Both the position numbers and the translations under genes were made by a program. A DNA stretch of 64,000 nt from Schistocephalus solidus. Lineage: Eukaryota > Platyhelminthes > Cestoda > Diphyllobothriidea > Diphyllobothriidae. Location: assembly GCA_017591395.1 (NCBI GenBank), contig WEDG01002555.1, positions 1 to 64,000 on the forward strand, given 5' to 3'. The stretch's first letter is position 1. The number at the start of each line of letters is the position of its first letter. The notes under the pieces are model-generated. The model ran no database searches, was not told where the DNA came from, and saw only the letters and a program-made list of their open reading frames with translations. This document shows positions 45,818-55,200 of this stretch, in pieces.

Positions 45818-48800
45818 TTTGGAGGCGGTTCTGATCCTTTTTCTCACTGGCTGAAGTCAAAAGTTAAACTTGATCTAGTCGAGGAAGTAATATTGGATTT
45901 GGAGTATGATAATCACCTCGGTCGCCTTACTGACATTGAGAAAGAGGTATGATATAGCAAGCCCTGAAGCCTATGTACAGCTACTTGATACATGTGCTCA
46001 CAGTTTGGCCGAGTGTTTCTTTCCTACAGATCGCGGACGGCCGATCCAAGGAGTCGCTGGTAGCATTTTCAAATGCACACCTGAAATGAATGCCTTGTTT
46101 TGGAGCCGTTTTGAGGAAAAACTAGACGAAAAATTAGCGGTTTGTGGCATTACGGATGAAAATACCGGTAACTTGGTCACTTCATGTCACAGTTGAATTA
46201 ACATTTAAGAACCTGTCTTTCTTCACTCCGACCTGGATGCTCAAAAGAAAAAAAACGACCAGCTTTGGCAAAAAGTATGCCTACAGGTTTCTGAGCTTAC
46301 GCAGGTGAATCTGCTTTTGTTTGAATAACTTTCTCAAAGTTGTACATTGACATTTGTCGTTACGCCAGTTTCTTCGAGCATAAATTGTTAGGTCTGTTTT
46401 TTGGTTATACAGCTTGTAATAAAGATTTTCACATATTTTTGTAGATATTAAAAGTTAAACCTGTGAATTTAGATGAAAGCCTAGTGCTGACCGTAATCAG
46501 ACCATTTGTAGTGCAACGATTGAAAGAATGCTCTTATGTGCAACACAGGCCACCCCATGGGTTCAAGCTATCAATAGTTTAGGTTTTGCTGGTTACTTTT
46601 AGAGGCATCGTACCTCTCAGATTTTGTGAATTTTGCTCTTCTGCTCTGAAAAGCCTCTTAACGCAGCCTACTCGAAGGTTACAGTGCGCCAACTTGTAAA
46701 AAATGTATACGAAATCAATTTACTAAACCAGAAAATATAAATGCAACCCTTTCACTAACCAATTTCATCCACTATGTCGGGAACGTTTATTTCTACCAAC
46801 ACGTTCGCAGGTAAAAAAGTCTACCCATCACTTGCTTCATATTCTTTGCCGAGTTTCCCAAATTTGTTAGATCTTCACTGGTGCATGTTGCAGAGCACAG
46901 TGGAATATGTTGGGCTACTTCATCTACCTCAACCTAATGCTTCGTTTAGTGACACATCTAACTAAGTAACATGACCATTCTCGATAGTTTTAAGCTGACA
47001 CATGCACGGTCTCGGTTCCCCTATGCAAGGAAAGGATTCTTTTGACCGCTAAATGCTTTTGACTGAACAGGGGGCTGGTTATAAATTGCTCGAGTGGAAG
47101 AGTAGACAACAGTTTATAGGCCTTTGCAAGGAGAAATATTGGCCAGTATATCAGGGTTTTTGACTGTTTTGTAGTCCCATAGGTCTGTATATTCAAGTTA
47201 TTTATTTATTTCAGTTTCTTATAACATTTATTTTGCTCCAGCGTGCTTGCTTTTATTCTAGTGTTTATCTCTACCCAGGTCTTACAGGACGCCTGCGCGA
47301 TACACAAGGACTTGACTGGACGTCGGGGTGCCTATCAGAAGTCCCTCCTCTTGACATTAGGTAAAACGCTTGGAAAGGAGGCCCAACATCTGGCCTCCCG
47401 AGCAGATCGTGTGGAGACGCAAATCCATCAGTTACTTTTGCAGCCTTCTAAGAGGGCTGATGATTTGAAAACCGCCTAGTGAGTTCCAGTCGCTTGCGCA
47501 CGTTTTGTAGACGCTTAACTTTCATCGCCACTGACTATACTCCGATTTACTGTACTTAAAATTTGCTTACTAGTGACAGTGCCAACAAAAAACGGGTGTT
47601 GAAGCGATCATTTGCGATCACCAAACCTCGACCACAAGGGTCTTAGGTATAAACCCAGATCCCTTTGATCAAAACGCTCGATATTCTGTCCTTTGAACCA
47701 CTTTCTCGCAATCTGTAGCTTTCAACTCTCATGTCATTGAATGACCTTACCCCGGTTACTGGTGTATAGTTCTCCACCTAGCTTGACTGACTGGGGATGA
47801 CAGATAAGCCAGAACTAACTTCTCAAATTTCCCTCATCTTTATTCCGATTGTCAACCACCGCATTACATTTATTTTTTACTGTTCCGTGTGTACTGTCTT
47901 AGCTAGAATTTTGATAAAAGCAATGTGAAGGACATTTCCTTGTTCTAAAATTCACCTTTATTTTCTGAAAGTAAAATATATTATACATGTAATTATTTTA
48001 TTCTCTTCGCGCTGCCTGTTCTCCATGGCCGCTTTTTAATACTCACTGCCTCTGGGTGACGGGTAGTTTTCACTTCAATGGAGCTTCCGGTCATGCACCT
48101 CTAGCCCGAAGGAACTACTGTTAAATGGCCTTGAGTGAAAGGAAGTTACTGTTTAATCCATAAACTCCTTTTCTGCACTCATCACCGGTCATTAACAGGA
48201 CCATCCCCACGACGAATTATATATTCCTTACACAGAACCTTCATTTTCGTGAGTGGACCTTTTATCTTGTGTTTGGGGTTCTATATACGGTCTAATTGTA
48301 ACATTCACCCTCATAAGGTATCAGCAACCACGCTAGGTTTGGCAACTTGGCTGCCTTTGATTTGTTTGGGTTCACTGGCTAGTTGCTATATCTCCAACTG
48401 CATTCTCATGACGGAGTTCAAAGGCTTTTTCGGTGCTTAGTTGGATGTCTTAGGTTTCTTCAGTAGAGCCCGCCGAGTTTTTCACAAGTTGGTCGAACGA
48501 ATTATTCAAATCTGCCAAAATCCTCTACTAATTAATTGTGTCTGATAGGCATCTGGTAGATTCTAGATTGATTGCTTAGGAAATCCTGCTTGGGCAGTCA
48601 GCTTGCTGTATCAGAATTGGTAGATTCCATACGTTGCAGTAGCCTGGGCGGGTAACTTGACCCAAGTGTGATTAGACTTACGGCTCCCGGTGGGGCCTCG
48701 TAACTCAGTTGGCTTGAACGTTGGCTGTACTAAAGCCGTCCCCCTGCTTGCGTGGGTTCGAATCCCACCCAGGCCGCTGAGTTTTTCACAAGTGTTTCAA

Positions 48801-49930
48801 ACGAATTAGCTTTTTGTTCTTATACTCACGGCTTACCAACTTCTGATGATAATTTCAGCTGAGTCTTGCGGTACCATTTTACTACTAGGTAAAAACTTAC
48901 CGTTAAAAAACGCTGCCGGTGCTTGATAAGAACTTCTCGCTCTCCATGGTTTACAGCTGTCTGGCTAGAGTTATCTCTCGGTCAACTATGCTTCTTGTGC
49001 TAAAAGTGGAATATGGACGTTTTATAACCTGTACGTAGTCACATTCCAAATACGTAACTCAATGCTTCAGGGCCGCTGCTAGGTGCTTCAGTTTTTTTTC
49101 TCCAGAACAACTCAACGCGACTGTTATGCCAGGCCGGGTCTGTCTTCGGAGTCCAACGGTATGATTAACCACGACAGCAAATAATAGTTTCGAGCATGTA
49201 CTTTATCGTCTGCTGACGTAAATGCGCTGGCCTCGGAATTATTTCACCGAACCTCTTCTAAAAAAATTCACGTACGTTGCCGACCCGTCGATGGAATGGC
49301 TGCGACCCTTACTATCCTCAGTTAAAAATACCTGTTTCTGTAGCGTCATGTCTGTATGAACCATCCTTTCAGTTCATTTATCGAATTTTAACCTACCACC
49401 TGCACCCAGCCATACCCTGAACAGCTCAACTAGTTTCACTTTGAGTTCATACGGCCTAGCGCTTGACTGCTAGACTGATTCTGACCTTAATTGACTTGCA
49501 TGTGCATGCAGCTATTTATTGATACTACAAAGACTGTTTGTCCGTAGTCCTACCTGTTTTAACTACACTTACTGGGACTTTGCAGTAACACGCATTAAAA
49601 GAATCCATCCCCGGTCTTCTATCTCCACCTCCACTTTTGCCTTTTCATCATATTTACAGTAATGACTTAGTGAAAGAGAAGGAGGAAGTGGAGCAGAAAG
49701 TCTCTGATTTGGACGGCCTGTTGCAAGCGTACCTGGCCAACGAGAAGAAGTTTATCGAACTGGCGAAAGCTAAGGCGGATGCTGAGCGTCAGCTGCTGGT
49801 CTTGCAGGGCATGAATGATGCGGGACCGATTTGCCAACAGAGACTCCCTGGAAGACGACGTTCCTTCAGTATGACTACGTTAGAGCTTGATGAAAATGAG
49901 GGACGAAAGTTCGTTGCCACTGACTTCTAA
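45818..49930 (+). CDS. Gene X: unrecognised host gene with coiled-coil C-terminus, 3' part
   Basis: Exons read from splice signals and frame continuity are 45,818-45,946 (FGGGSDPFSHWLKSKVKLDL), 45,981-46,167 (LLDTCAHSLAECFFPTDRGR), 46,210-46,304 (DAQKKKNDQLWQKVCLQVSE), 46,445-46,507 or to 46,537 (KVKPVNLDESLVLTVIRPF), 47,279-47,478 (CAIHKDLTGRRGAYQKSLLL) and 49,660-49,930 (NDLVKEKEEVEQKVSDLDGL to a TAA). Phases join without a stop. The second and third introns are only 34 and 42 nt. The last exon is a strong coiled coil, then a basic stretch PGRRRSFSM and an acidic end. A polyadenylation signal AATAAA lies near 49,988. The start is not seen. I do not recognise the family; a structural or microtubule-linked coiled-coil protein is only a guess. 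Confidence 0.7.
45947..45980 (+). other. 34-nt intron in gene X
   Basis: GTATGA...TGTACAG between two phase-0 coding exons. Reading straight through gives a stop (GAG GTA TGA), while removing 34 nt joins TDIEKE to LLDTCAHS in frame. Flatworms are known to have many introns in the 30-40 nt range. Confidence 0.65.
46168..46209 (+). other. 42-nt intron in gene X
   Basis: GTAACTTGG...ACATTTAAG. Without splicing the frame ends at TGA 46,194-46,196; with splicing it continues as GITDENT to EPVFLHSDLD and a charged helix. Confidence 0.65.
48468..48510 (+). repeat. Partial SINE body in gene X intron
   Basis: CCGAGTTTTTCACAAGTTGG and CGAACGAATTA repeat, with a few changes, the sequence directly following the tRNA-like head at 48,694-48,776 (CTGAGTTTTTCACAAGTG, AAACGAATTA). 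It has no tRNA head. Confidence 0.5.
48694..48900 (+). repeat. tRNA-derived SINE (Ser-like head) in gene X intron
   Basis: The head, 48,694-48,776 (83 nt), folds approximately as a tRNA. The acceptor GGCCTCG pairs with CCAGGCC (one mismatch). The A box is TAACTCAGTTGG. The anticodon arm is TGGCT-GTACTAA-AGCCG, the long variable arm is pyrimidine-rich, and the T arm is perfect, GTGGG-TTCGAAT-CCCAC, containing the B box. The anticodon position reads ACT, not a normal serine anticodon. It is followed by a non-tRNA body whose first part recurs at 48,468. Best read as a SINE, but a pseudo-tRNA is possible. The body's right end is uncertain. Confidence 0.6.
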
Positions 49931-52097
49931 CAAATTCTGCACCCCCGCTATCTGTCAGATTATTTTTTATATCCGTTGTTCAGCAAAAATAAATTTGTTT
50001 GTTTACCAGTGTCTACCTGTTAACCATACTGACCGTTTGAAGTTTTGACCGGGTTTTGTATATTTATCGCTTCCTTCGAGTGCCTTTCGTAGTTGACACT
50101 GCCTGTATTTTGTGTCGTAGACAGTCCTTGTCGTCACAGAAAGTAGAACCGACTCGCACGCGCTTGTTTAACTAACCTACCCGGGCCGCAGGAAGTCCGC
50201 TAAAAGGGACCTGTCTGATAATCTAGCTGAGGGCAAACTGATGTGCCTATAGGCCTTAGGAACTTACCCTCAGCGAAGGTTGTCTGTGGGTTGAGTAGGC
50301 TCTCGGGTGAGTACTCATGGATCCTGCAGTGGTGATGTGTCCTGGCGTGACTTGGCTCCTAGCTGACAGGTATTTTACGTCCAAGGATCACAAAAGCTGC
50401 AGTGGTATTAAGATGTTGCGCCTGGTACCCGCTATTCAATAGCAGCACACTAGTCGCCATTCGATACAATGCTGGAACCATAAACTAGTGTAATCGAAGG
50501 GTGAACTAAGTGTTATTTTTTTCGAATCCAGACGCTATAGGATGTCTTTTAGCCACCAAACCCCTGCAGGTGATGCGAACAGTAACGCTGAAGGGCAAAA
50601 CTTTCCCGCCACATGGCATCCTATCCACCATCCCAGACAGCCGATTTTCCTGCCAAAAAACAAAGACATTAGCAGCTGCTAGACTTCCTTATGCGTCGCG
50701 AATGTTGCCTGTCGGGCAGCAAGGTTTCATCCGCTGTCCAGTACAATCCAGTGTGAGCTTGAAGGGGCAGATGGAAATGTCCGTTGCGAAATTTGTGGAT
50801 ATCTAGGGTCCACCTCTTCAAACCACTGTGCGCAGCCGCCGTTAAACGATCGGGCTTTTGGATGGGTGCAAGGCTGCGGTTGCAAAAGACTACCGCCCAA
50901 CCAACAGCAACGACTGAATTGAACGGCCTGGTGGTCTGCCGTTTAGGGCAAAGGTGAAAAATCGAACCATGGTCCTTTTATTTTGTAGGTTAAATTTCCT
51001 TACTATGAAGTTATTGTTGCGTGCTTTGAATCGCGATCTACGTTCTTCGGTTCATTTGACTTGCTGTATTAACCTCTCACCGGCCGGAGTTCAGCTTTGA
51101 GGCTTGTAACGGTTGTGGCAGTTTGGTGCTCGTCTTCAACTAGGAACGTCCATATCTCCTCATTGGAGGCCTGTGCACTGTGGTGCGTCATTTTATTTAT
51201 TGGATGTGAAAGCCTGACCTTGATAGTTTAGTCTTATATAAAGCAGTTGGTTGTAGGTGAAAGTAGCCCCTTGCATCTAGTCTTCTCTTCACACCGTCTG
51301 CCTCACCCTATATTCCACCAATTTCAAACTTGTCGGGTTTTGCTTTAACAACCGATAGTCATGCTCGCCGCTTCCATGAGAGTTTTCTCAGGACCCGAAT
51401 TTTTGCATATCCTCAGAGCTTTGCCCTTTCTGTCTATCCGCCACTGTGAGAAGACTCCTTGTCTGGCATTCTCAAAAGCTGAATGCATAAGCTAAGACTA
51501 AGAAGGTTAGGCATCTTGAAACTTCTGTTCTTGACGAACTTCCCTCAGAATCCGCGTCACGCAGCTCTGCTCCTAGTACTATCTTTTAGAACCTGCAGTA
51601 TTAGACTGTCTACATGTGCCACACGTGACCTGTCCTGAAATCTGCATGCATGGGGCCTTACTCGGGGGTCTCAGATCTCACGACAATTAGAGTACCTTGA
51701 AAGCCACCATGAAGGAAACAGTGGGGCCTAGTTCTATCACCTGAGTAGAACCGGGTTACCCTATCGATTGGTGACCTTCCAAAACGCAAGTGCTAGTACA
51801 TCGGAGTTATTTTAGTGATGAATGCACAGATTAACTTCAAGACACACAAACAATTGACAAATCATTTTGACCGTCTTTGTCGACGATGTCCACACCGTGT
51901 GTGTCATAGCACTGTAGCCGCAAGGATGATGACTTGCGCTTTAATTAGTTTTAGTGATGGTGCACTTGCGTTGAATGTCGCACTCTCTCCCATGATCCAC
52001 CTGAGCTCGATGTCGAACCTGGAGGCTGCATCCTCGTCCAGATTGAATTTTCTGTGATGATGACCTAACTGAGTGCATTTTTCGTTATCTCTTTCAG
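49931..52097 (+). other. Intergenic region between gene X and XPA
   Basis: About 2.2 kb with no convincing exon. It holds the gene X polyadenylation signal and a copy of the dispersed repeat R at 51,814-52,062. Short open frames at 50,510-50,806 and 51,815-52,057 lack motifs or fall in repeat. It must carry the XPA promoter or a trans-splicing acceptor region. Confidence 0.5.
51814..52062 (+). repeat. Dispersed repeat R, copy 1
   Basis: Contains GACTTGCGCTTTAATTAG, TTTTAGTGATGGTGCACTTG, CGCACTCTCTCCC and a CCACCTGAGCTCGATGTC line, shared in order with copies at 58,530 (plus) and, in reverse, 62,385. It ends about 45 bases before the XPA start codon. Confidence 0.6.
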
Positions 52098-52106
52098 CTT
52101 AGACTG

Positions 52107-52225
52107 ATGGATGAACAAAAAGCAAACGACAGTGGAGGCCTCACAGAAGCCCAACGAGCCATAATTGAGACGAAAAGGCAACAAGCTCTGGCCCTGCAGC
52201 GTGCCAAAGTAGTCGCCAACGACAG
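52107..52225 (+). CDS. XPA: XPA exon 1
   Basis: The start ATG at 52,107 gives MDEQKANDSGG then the helix that in human XPA carries RASIERKRQRALMLRQARL. The donor is AG|GTAAGC. A strong acceptor (TCTCTTTCAG) ends only 9 bases before the ATG, so the mature 5' end comes from an upstream non-coding exon or from spliced-leader addition. Confidence 0.85.
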
Positions 52226-55200
52226 GTAAGCTGCCCGTTTACTGTTATCTCTGAAAGCTCCTTCTCTTTAGTCTCTTTCACTCAACCTTTATCGGTCCAT
52301 ACGGTTTAATAAAGGGTGAACAGAAGCGAACAAGCGAGTTCCAAGAAGAAGCTTAGAAACAGAAGAAGAGGCGATCACTTGAACATGGTGTTTATTGGCC
52401 TGACGTTTCGGATGCTCTCGAACCCATAATCAGATACGTTTGCAGAAAGGGGTAACTGGAGCACAAGATGCGCAGCATTTATGGGCGGAGTTACCGGACT
52501 GTCACAGGCCTACTACCGTTGACAGTCCTCGTGTCCATCCCAGCGATGAACACGAGGACTTCCAACGATAGTAGGCCTGTGGTAGCCTGGCAACTCCGCC
52601 CATAAATGCTGCGCATCTTGTGCTCCAGTTACCCCTTTCTGCAAACGTATCTGATTATGGGTTAGAGAGCATCCGAAACGTCAGGCCAATAAACACCCTG
52701 TTCCAGTGATCGCCTTTTTCCTCTTCTCAACGGCGAGCACTTGCTCGAGTATGCCATGTATACTGAAACATCATCCATATCCTTGTCTGCTGCGGTTCCA
52801 TGCCTCAGGCATCTACTCTGGCTTCCCCAAAAATCGCACTATCATATTCAACTGTTTTAAAATTTTATGAGTTAATAGTGGTTAATGGAACGTGGTGCCC
52901 CACAACGGGCTACACCGCGCAGGCCCTGGACAAAATAGGGCCCAGATTGGGGCTGCGCCGAGTCCGCCCATCCCAAAAAACGTCACACACGACGGACGGT
53001 GGCGACACGCCTAGACGCAGGCTTCACGCCGCGCCAGCCACTTGCATCAGCATCAAATGGTAGACCAACTCGAACAGTGGATTAGTAAATAGGTGAGGGG
53101 AGGGAAAGAGGCTGACTCCGTGGAATCCATTTCCATGGCATTTCAATGCATTTCTCACTATAATAAAGTTGACTTTCTATCACGACGTGCTAAGAGTCGT
53201 AGCTTGGGAGTTGACCAACAGACAGGATAACTTGGTCCGCTAAAGATTGATATGCAAACTGTAAGTAGACCTTCCGAATTTGGTCTGTATGGCATTGCCA
53301 GCCAGATAATATCGGAGCCGCCCCTTGTTTCCGTGGAAATCTATTTCGTCATACATGGGCTAGTTCGTGTGTAGCACGCGTAGATCGGCTGTGTACTCTC
53401 GTCAGCCACTGCACCCTATCTCGTCTTCTCTCCTCCTGACATCGCCTTGCCACCGGAACAGAAAGGTAAGAGAGGAGGGAGTGCGAGAGATGCTGCGCAA
53501 GTGTGCTGTCACTGTAACCTAATTCAAGAGCAAGTCGCCGCCTTGCAATCACCTTGTTGTTGGGTAAGCGGGGGACATTTTCGTTCACGGTGGTCGAACG
53601 GGCAATTTCTTGGTACTTTAGCCCCTTCTTCACGAAGCGTTTGATTATGCTCGAATGTTTCATTTTCGCATCAACGACTGTGGATCACCTTGCGTGCCTT
53701 TTAAACACTAGCGAATTTCGAAGAAGACATCATAAGCATTCCCAGAATTTCGGTTTTTACCCATGCGGTCATATTCTTTTCCGCCACAATCGCAATTGTA
53801 TTCATAGTAATTTTTAAGCGGCCCTTTTAATGATTATGCTGAACTTTATATTAACTTTGGAAGTTAGGAGAAATCCACACTGCTGGTAGTGAGAGCGTGA
53901 TTTACAAGTAGAGTCCTAAAATAATGATGAACACCTTTCCTTCTTTTGAAAAAATGCATTTTTCGCCTGTTTATTTTTTCATGCCAGCTTTAATAATTTT
54001 TCATATTAACCGGTATTGCCAGTTAACCCAGGTAGGCATTCTTCTGTCGTACGATACAGTGGTTGGCCCAACTCATTAAAAATACCAAAATTTCCGAAAG
54101 ATTGATAATCATTCGCCAACCGGCACCAACGCATGAACCGAAGCCTCAAAACAACAATGGGCAACCTTAGATGCATTTAAAACTTAAATCAAATATGAAA
54201 ATTAATACTTGAACCTTTTGAAATATGCTGTCAGCAAGAGCTTCGGTTCTATTTTTTTGTGATGTCCGCATAAGACGCTGCGATTAAACTGCAACTTTTT
54301 CGAAGTTGAGCCGAAAGATTTCATAAAAACAGACCGTTTTTACATGCTCGATTTTAAAAACTGCTCCTTTACAACTGCCCCAAGTAGGCCCAAAGATGTT
54401 AACATTGCGGCATTTCTGTTCGCATCTTTTGTAATAATACTCGCCAAATAATCGGTTTAATTGCGGGCACATTAGGCGTCCAATCTTGCCCCTCTGTTGA
54501 CCTTTAGGAAACTCTCATAATGTGTGTGCGTTATTTGTTGTCTCTTTACCGTCCTTTTTCCCCTAAACCTCTTCCCCAACTATTCCCCGCCCTCTATAGG
54601 AAGGACGTGTACATCAGCTCAAATAGGAGCCTCGCCCTCTCACAGACAGTAGATTCGGCCGGTGGTTTTTTCCTGGAGCCCGAGTGGAGCTCTCAACCCA
54701 CGGTCCCGGACCTCTATGAGAAGTCTGAGGAGGAGGAGGAGGAGGATGTCGGTATTCATGCGGAGATTGGTAGAAAGCGGCGTCGCCGTTGTCGTCTGAA
54801 GAAACGTGCCTTGGCGACAACGCATGAGACGGTCGTCGTACCGGGCACAGTGCACTCCGCGGTCGCCACTACTCCCCCACCCGTTGTGCCGATCCCACCT
54901 GATGAGAGTCAGTCCGTCTGTGATGAGTGTGGTAAATCCTTCGCGGAGTCCTTCCTGCTAAACAACTTTGACTGTGAAGTCTGTGACGCATGCAAGTGAG
55001 TAAGTCGAGCCAGGAATTTTGTCCACTGTGACCACCGCTAAAAGCCCAACCACGTGTTTTTCCGGTTTCTGTTGCTGCTGCATAATACATCTGCGAGGAG
55101 TTTAGCTCATTATTGGGTCCCCTAGCGTTCTCTGTGCGGTTTTTTGTATGCGAACTCCAGAAAATGATCAATGTAATAATTGCATGACATTAATTTAAGT

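Noticed and set aside
47243..47479. ATG-initiated 78-codon frame as a separate small gene
   Set aside because: The first 12 codons lie before a good acceptor (CTACCCAG) and the end is a GTGAGT donor, so it is an internal exon of gene X.
48694..48776. Functional tRNA-Ser gene
   Set aside because: The anticodon would be ACT, there is an acceptor mismatch, and the downstream body is repeated nearby, which fits a SINE better.
52800..53063. Open frame of 87 codons in XPA intron 1
   Set aside because: No splice-compatible role and no recognisable domain; it lies between the fold-back and a repeat R copy.
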